Positions 43,526 through 55,100 of a stretch of DNA of 64,000 bases are shown in pieces; within the stretch, counting starts at the first letter, position 1; every line of letters starts with the position of its first letter. The position numbers and the translations under genes were made by a program. Source of the DNA: Ypsolopha sequella. Lineage: Eukaryota; Arthropoda; Insecta; Lepidoptera; Ypsolophidae. Under the pieces are notes generated by a model. It did not search any database. It saw nothing but the letters and a program-made list of their open reading frames with translations, and was not told the DNA's origin. The stretch covers positions 9,585,977 to 9,649,976 of the forward strand of contig OW203989.1 in assembly GCA_934047225.1 (NCBI GenBank), read 5' to 3'.

Positions 43526-44281
43526 ATCTTAACCGCTTTATTTTTCCTGTAATATTTACGTAATCACCTACTACCATGTTTTTTTTATTGGTTTATTGGT
43601 CTTCTCGTTTCGTGGTAACGTTAAAAAATGCAACTTTTCGGTCAAAACACATTAAACAAAAAGAAAAAAAAAACGCTGAGTCATGCATGCATGAGTCACG
43701 AGATATAACCATAAGATGCTTCTATCCATGCATTAAAAATCTGTGCTTCTATCCTAATCTTTAATACCAATGTAACGAATTTGACAGGGTTCATACCAAG
43801 GAGCACATGGAGGTCTATGAAACGTCAAAGGATCGTTAAGAACGCAATTCCTTTTTATAGCTATCATAAGATTTAAATGAATGAACCTTTTTAATAACTC
43901 GCAACTTTACAACCATCAGGGTTAATGTACAAAGTATAAACGAAATAAAAAACCTCTCCTTTTAGCTACAGAAGTTCGTATTTTTCACCAAAACCTGGCC
44001 TAGTCATAAAACGGGTATCCATCAAGTCTCTGAAGCATACAAAAAAGAAATTTTAGCGGTGCACAAAAAAGCAGCTTGCACAGTGATGATAGCAGACGGG
44101 AAATTTCTGTCGTTCAGTGTCAATCCGGCTTAGTTTGTAACTCAAATAAAAAAGCTGGGCAAGACCGCACATTCAAACGATGATGAAGGTGCCGTACCAA
44201 AAATCACGGCGGCGCGGCGCGGCGTTGCACAGCCGGCAGCTTTAGCCTGTTAGTCGTGTTTTGCGCTCGTAACACCGGAGG
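43526..44281. other. Unassigned sequence
   Basis: A GC-rich GGCGGCGCGGCGCGGCG tract lies near 44206. No coding exon recognised. Confidence 0.4.
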
Positions 44282-44554
44282 GGTTAAGCCAGGGATGGGA
44301 AACCCGGCTCGCGGGCCATCTCCGGCCTGCGAAGCGTTAAAATACGGCCCACGACCATCATACAAAAATCAAGTGAAGTTTTCGTATTGTTAGAAATTTC
44401 GCAACAAACTTAAAAGTTTAATTTAATTACAATTTGCAATTTCTTCCTTATTTCAATAGTTATTTTGAAATATTGCACAATAAATTAGTGATGCAAATAA
44501 AATTAAATAAATTTATATTGCCTTTATCAGCTTATTTCATTACTTTATCGTTAC

Positions 44555-44598
44555 TCCAACTGATGCCGGGCCCAGTGGGGCCCAAAATATATCTTGGA
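44555..44598 (+). ncRNA. Hammerhead-like ribozyme motif 4
   Basis: Stem I TCCAA, core CTGATGC, C, stem II GGGCCC with loop AGTG and GGGCCC, then AAAATATAT, C and the partner TTGGA. Stems I (5 bp) and II (6 bp) are perfect with their own bases. The core has C at position 9 and lacks the G before AAA, so this copy is likely inactive. Confidence 0.45.
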
Positions 44599-44643
44599 TT
44601 CGATCATGATGTTTTGTGCCTAATGTTTATATATTTACCTATA

Positions 44644-45102
44644 TACAGGGTGCTTGGTAATTCGACCTATTCCTTTAAAGAGGTTGTACTAAGGATCATT
44701 TCCAACAAATAATGCCTATCAACTAGGGGTCGAAAATGATAATTTTTTTTCAAGTAAAACACGTCGATATTTCAAAAATTACAAAATAAAAAAGGTTTTC
44801 TTTCCACTTAAGACCTTTTTAATTCTGAGATTATGGGAATTCAGGGCACGTATTTTTCTTTATAAATGATCACTCACCTATTATTGGTCAGAAATATAAT
44901 AAATAAGTGCTGAGAGAGGAATAGTTATTTTTAAATTATTTATTTTTGCTTATTAGTCCGAAAGTTTGAAAAATAATATAAAAACCTTCGTAACTCGGAG
45001 ACCATTCATTTTCGACACCTAGTTGATAGGACTTAATTAGTTGGAAATGATCTCTAGTATAACTTCTTTCAAGGAATAGGTCGAACTACCAAGCATTCTG
45101 TA
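44644..45102. mobile_element. Tc1/mariner-like MITE, family 2 (copy 2)
   Basis: Ends are TACAGGGTGCTTGGTAATTC and, reverse-complemented, TACAGAATGCTTGGTAGTTC, with TA at 44642-44643 and 45103-45104. It is inverted relative to the copy at 1390-1851. Confidence 0.8.
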
Positions 45103-45104
45103 TA

Positions 45105-46089
45105 TACAGGGTGGAAAAAATTCAAGGGCCCTGGAAGAGAACTACCTTAAATGCTTTAGTTAGCTCATTTTACTGAAAGGAAACATTCCTTTATTTTTTA
45201 AAAGAAACAAAACTGCATTCAAATATCTTCTGAAATTCGCTTGTCTCACCTAGGAATCGAACAAACTAAAAATTAAAAAAATTAATCCTCGCTATTTAAT
45301 GGCACGAATCGGTAGGATTATTGTTCAGGATAAAATAAGTGTAATAAACATGTACGAAATACCCATGAAATTGAATATTTATTACAAGTTCTTAATTAAC
45401 AATACCTAGTACTGTTCACTTGTAGCAAGTAAATGACACGTTATAATTTTCTTATGTCTCTAACATCCAAAAACATCGTATGAAATACAAGCTTGCTAAT
45501 GTTATTTATCGTAAGTACCTTGTTGAAGACTTCAATAATAAAATCGTTAAATGGTAATAAATAATAAACCTATGCACAGCACAATTCCTTCTTGCACTAG
45601 GCGTACTGACGAAAAGTTTAAAAAGGAAACGTTTTTTTTTTGCAACGCGGACCATCAAATTTGAAATTCGAACGATAACTTTCAACATTTTTAAAATCGA
45701 TAAAACTATTCGTTCAAATTTCAAATTTTGTTTTGTTTTCCTTTCATTCCGTGTTTCACCATTGTGGCGTATCCAGAACAATTCGATTTATTAGGAGCTT
45801 AAATAAAATAAGATTAATATTAGATTTCACTTTAAAGACCAAATATTTATTAGACGAATTTTATCCTGAACAATAATCCTACCGATTCGTACAATTAAAT
45901 AGCGAGGGTTTATTTTTTTTATTTTTAGTTTGTTCGATCTCCGGGTGAGACAAGCTAATTTTAGAAGATCTTTGAATACAGTTTTGTTTCTTTAAAAAAA
46001 TAAAGGAATGTTTCCTTTCAGTAAAATGAGCTAACTAAAGGATTTAAGGCAGTTCTCCTCCAGGGCCCTTAAATTTTTTCCACCCTGTA
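45105..46089. mobile_element. 985-bp mariner-like foldback element
   Basis: Ends are TACAGGGTGGAAAAAATTCA and, reverse-complemented, TACAGGGTGGAAAAAATTTA, with TA at 45103-45104 and 46090-46091. The arms pair over about 240 bases (GATTATTGTTCAGGATAAAA is the inner limit). The frame at 45506-45781 minus in the centre has no recognisable transposase motif. Confidence 0.85.
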
Positions 46090-46234
46090 TATGATTACAA
46101 TAAATTAGTGTTTCAGAAAATACATACTAATATTTTTATTTCAGTAAATAAAATGCAAGAACTTGGCCCGCCATATATTTCGTTAGTAAATATTGGCACG
46201 CGAAGGAAAAAGTTTCCCCATCCCTGGATTAAGC

Positions 46235-46668
46235 CATTGAGTGTCCAATGTGCATAAAATAAAGCCGGAGTTGACCTGCCGTCAGACTTTGGACATTCGC
46301 CTATGCTATCTATGGCCGCTATTGATTCTTACGTCTGTGATTGAGTAATGAGGTAACATAAGAAGTATCCACTTAAATTATTTATGGTTCTATCTCTGAC
46401 ATAATATAACCTACTGATTTTTAAAAAGATTTGATTTATTATTTTGTAAGTTTGTAAGGTATTGTCCCAGTCGCACCAGAATGATTTCTTTTTTCTTCCA
46501 AAAGCGTTGGATATTGTCATTAAAATTTGTCTGCCAAAATGGCTGAGCTATTTGTGTTAAAAATTTTATCATAGACTAAGAAATTTAAGTGGAGTTACGA
46601 AGAAAGTGAAAAAAACCTATAACGCTTAGAATATTATTCTAAGCTATAACGACACATGTTGAATTTAA
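46235..46668. other. Unassigned sequence
   Basis: No supported feature. Confidence 0.4.
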
Positions 46669-47018
46669 TAGTAGTTTATGCTACAAGGGTGAAAAGGAAT
46701 AAATGTTTTAAACGTAACCGAGTAATTTATTGCTCTTACGCCCGTGTATCATACTACGTTTTTCAATGCATAGTGTGAGGAAATAAAACAAATATAATCT
46801 TGTGAACTTTAAATTATGATTGGCTCAAAAGGACTGTATCCAGAGCCGTTAAACAGTGAAAAAAAGTATAACATTTATGGAACACAGGAAAGGTTGCAGG
46901 TTAGCCAACTTCTCGTAAATAAATAAAAAAATATATATAATAAAGCCCTACGGCAAAATAATCGACTTTCTGTTCGATGCATAAAAAGTGGGCCTTTACG
47001 AGCCCTTGCATTGAAAAA
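46669..47018 (+). mobile_element. Interspersed repeat A (copy 2)
   Basis: Starts TAGTAGTTTATGCTACAAGG and ends near TTGCATTGAAAAAA. It lacks the ACGAGCGTAGCGAG palindrome present in copies 1 and 3. Confidence 0.7.
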
Positions 47019-47576
47019 ACTTATTAAAGCGTTGCGTTGGCTAACTCGTACACTGTCTATACTCATCTACAATACCTACGTATGGTCAACTAGGTTTCAT
47101 TTTAACCAAAAGAATTCTAAACTAGCTCTCTGTGAAACAAGAACTCGCAGTTATTCATATTCAAGCTCTAGCGAGCGTCCTTGCACTACTAGGTTCCTCG
47201 CGCGGAGGCTGTTTGTAGTTTCCAACATTTACTGAAAAACGTTGCTGTAAAAGAAAACAAAACGGCATAGAATTCACATTCAATACTCACTGAAATACCT
47301 TTTCACGAGCAACAACTTTAAAAACATAGACATAGGGCTTGAAATGCTTTAGTTAGTGTTTTAAAGTGGGCTGGTTTGCGCCTGTTTCAGAGCACAGACT
47401 ACAAAGCGATGCTGTCTGTACAGACGAATGACAAAATTAACTGAATAGTAAAAGTAGCTGCTTATTCCCTTGCAATAAAGGGTGGTTTAGAATGTTTAGA
47501 GCAGAATAGCTAAGTTTGTTCAGCGGTCGTTGGTGTTTCAACGGGGTGCGAGTGAAAAATAAGTGTAAGAGCCTTA
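47019..47576. other. Unassigned sequence
   Basis: No supported feature. Confidence 0.4.
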
Positions 47577-47815
47577 GGAGCGGTTCCGCAGCCGGATTGT
47601 GAAAAATCCGCCTTTTTCTTATTAATCTGAACTGAACACTTATATTCAAAATTCACTTAATAGTTTTTAACAAAACCTTATTTAAATTAAGAAATTAAAT
47701 TCTAGTTTTCAGCAACTAATGGAAACTTTGCAATGGCAACAAACACAATACATGCATAATAAGATTTTGTTGAATAACTTTTGTCTTCTGTTTCGATTTA
47801 TTAGAAAAAGGCGGC
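47577..47815. mobile_element. Copy of the 38577 foldback lacking the nested element
   Basis: GGTTCCGCAGCCGGATTGTG, AATTCACTTAATAGTTTTTA, GCAATGGCAACAAACAC and AAGATTTTGTTGAATAACTT follow the order of 38577-38795, then AGAAAAAGGCGG closes the outer arm. The right terminus is truncated. Confidence 0.7.
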
Positions 47816-47997
47816 TCTCAAATGCGTCGCCTTGTTTATTTTGAACAAGTTTCCTCAAGAGATGTGTTTAGATGAAATAGCCCAAGAGCATGTTAGTTCT
47901 TATTTTGCAGATTTAAAATTTAATCCGAATAAAAAATCTTTGGGTGTGTAATTTTTCAAGTTACCAAGAAAAAGCTTTAGATATTAGAAAAAAAAGC

Positions 47998-48325
47998 AAC
48001 GGTAGCTCAGGCGTAGAACGCTGGTCCCTCAATCTTCAGATTCAGGTTCGATCCCCGGTCGGGCATGCACTAATGAGTTTTTCGTAATTTACGTGCATAG
48101 TATTTGTTTTTACTTACCACTTGCTGCACGGTGAAGGAAAACATCGTAAGGAAACTTGCATGCCCTAAAAAGCGTGTATTTGTGCTCGAAGTACGTTGGG
48201 CCGTAATAATCGTCGGTGAAACGCGGGTGTACCGAGTATGGACTGCGAATTGCATTTTCATGGTTCGCATTCGGCAACACCTCTGATACCCCCTCGGCGA
48301 TACATGTCGTGACGATATACCGATA
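47998..48325 (+). repeat. tRNA-derived SINE, family B
   Basis: The head 47998-48068 has TAGCTCAGGCGTAGAACGC (A-box-like) and GGTTCGATCCCCGGTCGGGC (B box). The body has ACCACTTGCTGCACGGTGAA and CTTGCATGCCCTAAAAAG. The end is CACCTCTGATACCCCC...CATGTCGTGACG. Confidence 0.75.
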
Positions 48326-48832
48326 TATTATAAAAATAGCAATGAAAAGCTCTATTTGGGTGTTAATGTACAGATTCGAACCTGTGTTCAATTGTACAGA
48401 TTCAGGTACATTATTTTCATGTTTCAGTTCGATTTACTTCCATTTTGAAATATCGTCTACCGAAGAAACAATAACAAAGAAAAATAAAAATCGATACACA
48501 AAAATAACTGAGTCAACGAACGTCTAAAACGAATATTAATAAACGAGCAACATTGCTCAAAGCCTCCGGTATATTTACTTAAAATAAATTGCTTTAACCC
48601 GACGGAACTCAAAGTTATCAATGAAAAAGAACGATAATGGATCTTTGTCCTTTCTGAGAAAAAGAGCCTTTTCAGAACTTTATTTATATTTGAACAGCCT
48701 TTTTGCATTATTAATAGATTTGCTAGGGTTGATCTAAATGGTTCAATGCGTAAAACGTTATTAATTATATTAAAAGAGGTATGTATAGTCGCCAGCAGTA
48801 CAAGCTCCATTTGTAAACTATTTTAAGGCGAT
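48326..48832. other. Unassigned sequence
   Basis: Open frames at 48216-48527 and 48457-48810 have no recognisable similarity; the first starts in the SINE. Confidence 0.4.
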
Positions 48833-49252
48833 ATGCGAAAAAATACAGGTGTTTCTTTTCTGTGTATTTCATGAAATACACGGAAAATTATAATCAGTTT
48901 CTGGTATATGCATTTTGACTATATAATCTAGAGTTTTGAAATTGGAAAACATGTTTGGATAAATTTTCCTCGATAGAAATAATTGTTGAAATGAGGTCTT
49001 CAAACACACTTTTTCTCCTCGTTTGACGAATAGGAACCATATACAGAACTCAAACATATTTTACAAGGCGTGTTTTAACAATATCTAGAGATTTGATATT
49101 TGAAATTTTGCTAGCTACTCGTATTTAAGTTTTTTTTAATAAAAATATAAAACCAACTTTTTTCCCTTTTGCCCTGAATCCGCCCCTCTCGCACTGCGTG
49201 ATCTTTTGCTTGGAGTGACAGTGACAAAAATAAAATTCGCATAGCCTCTTAA
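48833..49252. mobile_element. TTAA-terminated MITE (copy 3 of 5)
   Basis: Starts TTAAGGCGATATGCGAAAAA and ends GCATAGCCTCTTAA. Closest to 5242-5672. Confidence 0.7.
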
Positions 49253-49284
49253 CGGCTATGAAGAACTGCTAATAGTATTGTCAT

Positions 49285-49455
49285 GCTAGCGTCCGTACGT
49301 CACGACAAAATCCTCGAAAGGTGTCAGAGGTATTGTCGAGTGCGAACTATGAATTGTAAGTCTGTCCACACTCGTACACCCACTTTTAACTGACGATTAT
49401 TACGTACTAGTGTGATGGTTGGTGAGTTCTATCGCCGTATTTTTCGCACAGCTGG
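49285..49455 (-). repeat. SINE family B 3' fragment
   Basis: GTACGTCACGACAAAATCC, AAGGTGTCAGAGGTATTG, CACACTCGTACACCCAC and GTTCTATCGCCGTATTT follow the order of the copy at 37487-37630. Confidence 0.6.
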
Positions 49456-49520
49456 ACCACAAATATGGACACACAGATGGACCACAAATATGGATCCACA
49501 GCTGGACCACAAATACGAGA
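49447..49520. repeat. 25-bp tandem repeat, three units
   Basis: Units CACAGCTGGACCACAAATAT start at 49447, 49472 and 49497 with exact 25-base spacing. Confidence 0.85.
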
Positions 49521-49525
49521 TGTCT

Positions 49526-50655
49526 GGACCAATAGACCATCAGAGTATTGTTTACATTTCAAGATAAATAAAAGTAGAGAAAACTAAACTTCAAGTTCTT
49601 GAAATTAAAGGTATATATATATACGCCATTTAAATATGTTTGTTTAAATAAATAAAAACTTGCATATGTTTATATAAAAATACGTTTTCATTGTATATAA
49701 AAATAATAAGGAACATGAATTTGACTGATACGTAAAAGAAATGATATTATAAATATAACCTTAGTTCCCTTGGTTCATAATTGAATATCTTTAATATCTT
49801 TATCTTTAATATCTTCTTTAATATTTAATCTTTAACAACTTACTTTACGAATTTAATAGTACCGTAAATGGGTTAAACTTCCTTTTGTAAGCGCAAAACA
49901 TGCCATCAAACTATTTTATCATTAGATTTATCAGTAATACACCTCTGGGATCCCTTTCGACCACGTCCGGCCTTTATCTCCACTGCAAGACCCAAAACAC
50001 CAACGTGTCATTATTAGAGGTCAGAAGTGTTGAAACTTCCCTGACTACACAATAGACAAACAACGTACAAAGTAAATTTTACCTAACAAAGGTCACCGCC
50101 TCTTTCCCTTGCCCTTTCATAACTAATGACCTGTTAAAGGGACGCGCATGCCCTCATTTAAACCTTTTATAAAACTGACGTAGAAGCATGGTCATAGACA
50201 AGTTGATATTTTTTCTTTAAAAGAGCGCCGAGCAAAATAATCTTAAACGATAGTCACTGTTAAATTGATGTAATGAATAATATTTCAATGATAAATAAAT
50301 AAAATATATATTTATTATCACAGAGAATGTATCTACACTTCCGCCGCAGCGAATATTAAAAATTACTTATGGTGTAAGAAACAAATCTATCTAAAGTAGG
50401 CTCAAAATCTAAAAAAGATATTGGGGTTTTAGTAATTTCAATAACTTCACTGTCGAATTTTGTCTCAACCACAATTCAAGACAATCACAAACGTTATAAA
50501 ATACAACTGGGCCGTTTCACATTTTTTAAATTCTGTCTGGTAAATTAAATATGATTTTTTTCTGTTAAATTCAATAAAAACGACCACAATAAAAATGACC
50601 ACAAGAGAGCAAGCGAGGTGTCTAATCGTTCTACGCTCGGCGCAGCCTTAAGCAA
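49526..50655. other. Unassigned AT-rich sequence
   Basis: Contains a short repeated TTTAATATCT run near 49790-49825. No gene seen. Confidence 0.4.
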
Positions 50656-50913
50656 AGTTCTATGTATAACATAGAACCTTGTTATACTACAAATAAATAA
50701 AAACCAAAATGGAATGGTTCTATGTTTAACATAGAACTTAGTTATTTTATTCGTAAATTAAAAACAACATAGAACTATGTAAAATTGAATATTTTGTATT
50801 AAATGGGCTGCCATCTAGTGGTACACCTTTGCAAAAATATAGCTAATGACACATAGAACCTTGTAGCATAAATAATTTAAAAAGTGCTAAAATTGTAACA
50901 TAGAACCTTGTAA
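50656..50913. repeat. Cluster of seven ACATAGAAC motifs
   Basis: ACATAGAAC or its complement GTTCTATGT occurs seven times in about 260 bases, often followed by CTTGT. The first two and the next two form inverted pairs around TATAAC and TTAAC. Confidence 0.75.
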
Positions 50914-51748
50914 CAGTGAGCCAGCGAAATATTATAAATTTTAATTTTCGTAAAGTTTTCTCTAATGAGAAAAGAATCATTGGAAAGTGACTGCATTTTA
51001 AATCTTTAAAGTTGTGTAAATAGCTCAACATTGAAAAATATCATAAGTATTTAAAAGAAACCTCGATTTCTACAAAACTTTAGCACGGTTAAAGATAAAA
51101 ACTTCAAATTTGGCAAAAAAAATAGCATTAATTCGCTCACATAAAACGGTGTAAAAAAATGAAAATCTTGAAATTGTTCAAAATATTTCCAATACAAAAG
51201 AAAAAAAAAAACTAAAAATACAATATGGGTATTAAATTGTAGATATTAAAGAGCTGATTTCAAGGAAGCTTTGAAAATTGTATGTCCCCCTTATCTCCAA
51301 AACCTGTGGACCAAAAAAATATGAAAAAAATCTCGACATAAGTCACAACTGGCCAATTGAACACAAATAAGCAATATAAAAAGTTAAATTATTAAAAATA
51401 TATTTTATAAAAATACATTATGGATATCAAATTGTATGATTAAAAAGTGAATTGTAAAAATATTTTGTTTGGCTGTATTTATTCCCATCTATTTCGAGAA
51501 ATCCTCAAAAAATATGAAAAAAAAACAGGGTAATATGTGCTTACGTAAAAATTACAGGAAAAATATAGCCGTTGAGAAATCCACGAAAACAAAATGACAA
51601 CATTAATTTTTCATCCACTGTACAGAATCCTAGGTACAAGAGTCTGACTTTTTTATTATTTTATATTATTTGATTAGTGTACGTAAAAGTATTTTATTTT
51701 ATACGTACCTTATACACCTTTGTTTTAGATATAAATTGTAGGGCATAT
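50914..51748. other. Unassigned AT-rich sequence
   Basis: Poly-A-rich. No supported feature. Confidence 0.4.
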
Positions 51749-52116
51749 TAGTAGTTTATGCTACAAGGGCGAAAAGGAATAAATTACGAGGACGATTTAA
51801 AACACGAACGTAGCGAGTGTTTTAAACGTAACCGAGTAATTTATTGCTCTTACGCCCGTGTATCATACTACGTTTTTCAATGCATAGTGTGAGGAAATAA
51901 AACAAATATAATCTTGTAAACTTTAAATTATGATTGGCTCAAAAGGACTGTATCCAGAGCCGTTAAACAGTGGGGAAAAAAAGTATAACATTTATGGTGC
52001 ACAGGAAAGGCTGCAGGTTAGCCAACCATTGTAAAAAAATAAAATAAAAAATAATCGACTTTCTGTTCGGTTTTGATGCATAAAAAGTGGGCCTTTACGA
52101 GCACTTGCATTGAAAG
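51749..52116 (+). mobile_element. Interspersed repeat A (copy 3)
   Basis: Starts TAGTAGTTTATGCTACAAGG, retains ACACGAACGTAGCGAGTGTT and ends near GCATTGAAAGA. Confidence 0.75.
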
Positions 52117-52652
52117 ATATATTATGAATTCAATAATTGCACCGATAAATGCACCAATCACACGTTTATTTTCTTTTGGAATCCGATAAAGCGACAATCA
52201 CAGGCTTCATTGCGTATGTTACTGGACAAAGTTTGACAGACACCACCTGCTATAAAATCATCCACCGCATCCACCGCTCGGATATATATAAATACATACT
52301 ATTTCAGTATGTTCCAGGTAGTATGTATATTTAACAATATGTAATATCCTAGCTTTTAAGTCTACCTTTGATCAAAAGCTTAAAGCATCGTTCATGAAGC
52401 GTCACTTAAGCGAATATTAGCTGAAGGATGCAGCTGAAGCGTAGCCTTTACGGAACACTCGCTCAATTGATTTTCATCTCTATTAAAGGGCGCTAGAGTC
52501 TTGTTTGCTACTTTCAAGTATATTTTATACCTAATTTTGAGCTAACACTTATATGAGCTCTTAATATAAAATACGACGTTGCCTAACGCAATACCTATTT
52601 AGCTTTAAAAATGGAAGCAAATTTTCAAAAAATAAAGACGATAATACGCAAA
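52117..52652. other. Unassigned sequence
   Basis: A 61-codon frame from the ATG at 52149 is not recognised. Confidence 0.35.
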
Positions 52653-53060
52653 TAGGGTTACCATTTAGGAATTTCAAAAGTCCTGACAAAAAGCCTGACA
52701 TTTCGATAAAAGTTCGGACTTTTTAGTCACAAAATGGAAAAATTACTCACTTAGTTACAATGGTATGGTAGGCATGGTAGCATAACAATATAAACATTAA
52801 TATGATGTTTGATTTAGTTGATTGTTTGCAAATTTTGCAATAGAAGATTTATTGTTTGATCTCTTAATTTGAGTGTTAAGAAGATTTTATATTTTGTTTT
52901 TAGATAAATGAGAAGTTAATAAAGAAAAGACTTATTTGATATTACTTAATATGTAATTTTATTACTAATATTAAAAATCTGGTCAAATTAAAGAACCGGA
53001 CAAAGTCCGGACTACAATCTAAAAGTCTGGACATGTCCGAACTAATCCGGACGGACCCTA
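52653..53060. mobile_element. Possible hAT-like MITE with GTCCGGAC motifs
   Basis: One end reads TAGGGTTACCATTTAGG and the other GGACGGACCCTA. Near both ends GTCCGGAC-type motifs recur (CCTGAC, TTCGGAC, CCGGACAAAGTCCGGAC, GTCTGGACATGTCCG, AATCCGGAC). No clear target duplication was found. Confidence 0.5.
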
Positions 53061-53710
53061 TCAAACGGAAAAATTGCAAGCAATTTCAGTTGTCTAAGTA
53101 CTAAATCAAAGAAAGTGGTAACAAGGTTGGGAGTTCAATGTTTTCTCTCATTTAGCTATGAATGCAATAATTTGGTAAACAGAAAAGCTATAACCCAAAC
53201 TTCCTCTTTAAAATTGGTCGTAAAGAAAATGTTTTGTAAATTTCCACACTTTCGCCTCCCTAATTAAAATCATTTACTGCGGGAAATAAATAAAAAATGT
53301 TGATATGATTTCAATATCAACAAGGAAATCCGTAGATATTCTAACTCTTTTGATTATCGTTACCAATAGACTAAAATGATCTTGACAGATTACAAGTTGG
53401 TAAAACTTTTCTAAATACACCTTTAGTCCGGTCACGCGAGTTTGAAAGATAACTATTATACTTCACGTACCAATGTTATTAAATATTTCGTGAATAAAAC
53501 GAATACTCCGTTTAAAATTAATTTCTTGCTGGCACCAAAAAAGAACAAAACAATTTAATATGCACGAATAGACGCCAAGGCCGCGGAAAACAAAAGGAAA
53601 AATCTCGGAACTGATGAATGTGTCGAGGGCTCTTCAGTCTTTACGAGGACAGTACTGTTGACTGTCGCAGTACATTTACTGTGATATATAGTGGGTTCAT
53701 GTTAGAAAGG
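53061..53710. other. Unassigned sequence
   Basis: No supported feature. Confidence 0.4.
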
Positions 53711-54138
53711 TTAAGGCGTTACGGAAAAAAATCGACACTTTAAGAACTGATATGCAAGTTCTTCGGTAAATAATACATTATTTTGATAAAATAGTATATT
53801 AATTTTGGAATCTTTTTCTAGGGATCTGTTAAAACAGAAACGCGATTGGAGAAATTCGGCTCGATAGAAATATTTATTGAAATTAAGTCTTTTTCGACAT
53901 CAATTCTCCTGGTTTGACAATTTAGAAGGACATAATGGACACCAATTATATTTTATTAGATGGGTTTTAACGGTATCTAGAACCTGGTTAAACGAAATTA
54001 TGATAGCAACTGTAGTACATTTTATATTAATAAAAAACCGATTTTTTGCTACTTTTCCACGAATCCGTCCTTCTCGCTCTGAGGGTTTTTTCGCATATGG
54101 AGTAACAGGGACGCTAAAACTTTTACATATCGCCTTAA
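53711..54138. mobile_element. TTAA-terminated MITE (copy 4 of 5)
   Basis: Starts TTAAGGCGTTACGG and ends CATATCGCCTTAA. It shares AACGCGATTGGAGAAATTCG with the inverted copy at 61097. A 105-codon frame across it is not a gene. Confidence 0.8.
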
Positions 54139-54493
54139 TACCGAAGCCTGGAACATTGTGGACTGACCTACGTACTCGTAAATTTCATGTTTAGCTGCAC
54201 TGAGCGAATATCCGATGCTATACTACGTTTAGCGAGATGATGGAAAGCCAGTCATTCCTCCGATTGTCACCAGCCGCCCCAGCCGCGTCAAAAAAAATGC
54301 CGCCGTCTCGACAAAAAAGAAGCCTCTGACTGCTCGTGACCTAACCCTCTTATCATGATAACAAAGTGTAGTTGCATTTTATAACAAAAGTCATACTTGT
54401 CGAAAGTACCGTTTTCTTAAATTAATTAGCATAAGACCGAGGGGTGAATAGACCGCTTTGCATTGTCTCGCTAAATACAGTATATAACTGTTT
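54139..54493. other. Unassigned sequence
   Basis: No supported feature. Confidence 0.4.
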
Positions 54494-54815
54494 TTTATTT
54501 TACAAACAGCGGTATCTCTGTTGGTAGGACCCTGAACTTTCAATCTTGAAACCCGGGTTCGAATTATTTTACAAGCAGCGGTATCTCTGTTGGTAGGACC
54601 CTGAACTTTCAATCTTGAAACCCGGGTTCGAATCCTGTCCAGTAGAGTATACAACAATAAGCTTTTCGGAATTTATGTACAAAGTATTTATTTAAACTCA
54701 ATACCACTTGCTGAACGGTGAAAGCAAACACTGAGAGGTAAACCTGCATGCCCTAAAAGAAGTGTATTTTTACATCAAATACGGCGATAAGGTTCATCCT
54801 CTTATTACGTTAGGA
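54494..54815 (+). repeat. SINE family B with duplicated tRNA-like head
   Basis: The head unit with AGCGGTATCTCTGTTGGTAG and GGGTTCGAA is present twice in tandem (54498-54566 and 54567-54635, period 69, nearly identical). The body has ACCACTTGCTGAACGGTGAA and CCTGCATGCCCTAAAAG. The minus-strand frame at 54391-54657 reflects the duplication. Confidence 0.8.
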
Positions 54816-54827
54816 TATTAAAACCAG

Positions 54828-55100
54828 CCAAGTGCGAGTCGGACTCGCGCACGAAAGGTTTCGTACCATTATCTATAAAAACGGCAAAAAAAATCACGTT
54901 TGTTGTATGGGAGCCCCCTTTAATATTTATTTTAGTCTGTTTTTAGTATTTGTTGTTTTAGCGGCAACAGAAATACATCATCTGTGAAAATTTCAACTGT
55001 CTAACTGTCACGGTTCATGAGATACAGCCTGGTGACAGACGGACAGCGGAGTCTTAGTAATAGGGTCCCGTTGGTTACCCTTTGGGTACGGAACCCTAAA
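54828..55100 (+). repeat. Full-length GTGCGAGT...GGTTCCGTAC-family repeat
   Basis: Starts CCAAGTGCGAGTCGGACTCG, contains CACGGTTCATGAGATACAGC and GTGACAGACGGACAGCGGAG, and ends GGGTACGGAACCCTAAAAA. It gives the family order used for other fragments. Confidence 0.8.

Larger units (their letters stand above)
44282..46234. mobile_element. hAT element carrying two nested mariner-like elements
   Basis: GGTTAAGC (44282-44289) and GATTAAGC (46227-46234) are 8-bp duplications differing at one base. The termini are CAGGGATGGGAAACC on the left and, reverse-complemented, CAGGGATGGGGAAAC on the right. The left interior has CGGCTCGCGGGCCATC and the right has GGCCCGCCATATATTTCG. Positions 44644-45102 and 45105-46089 are later TA-flanked insertions. 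A hammerhead-like motif lies at 44555-44598. No transposase was found. Confidence 0.85.

Noticed and set aside
43600..44281. Downstream calcium-channel exon in GC-rich DNA near 44200
   Set aside because: No frame carries the expected Trp-Phe-Glu start or S1 segment.
45506..45781. Transposase gene in the 985-bp foldback
   Set aside because: The frame has no helix-turn-helix or DDE motif and uses AT-rich, low-complexity codons.
47998..48068. Functional tRNA gene
   Set aside because: It is continuous with a SINE body shared by three other copies, and the acceptor arms do not match.
48216..48810. ORFs of 103 and 117 codons
   Set aside because: The first starts in a SINE body; neither shows a recognisable domain, and a signal peptide or splice context is missing.
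53877..54194. 105-codon ORF
   Set aside because: It lies across a TTAA-ended MITE that has no coding constraint in the other four copies.
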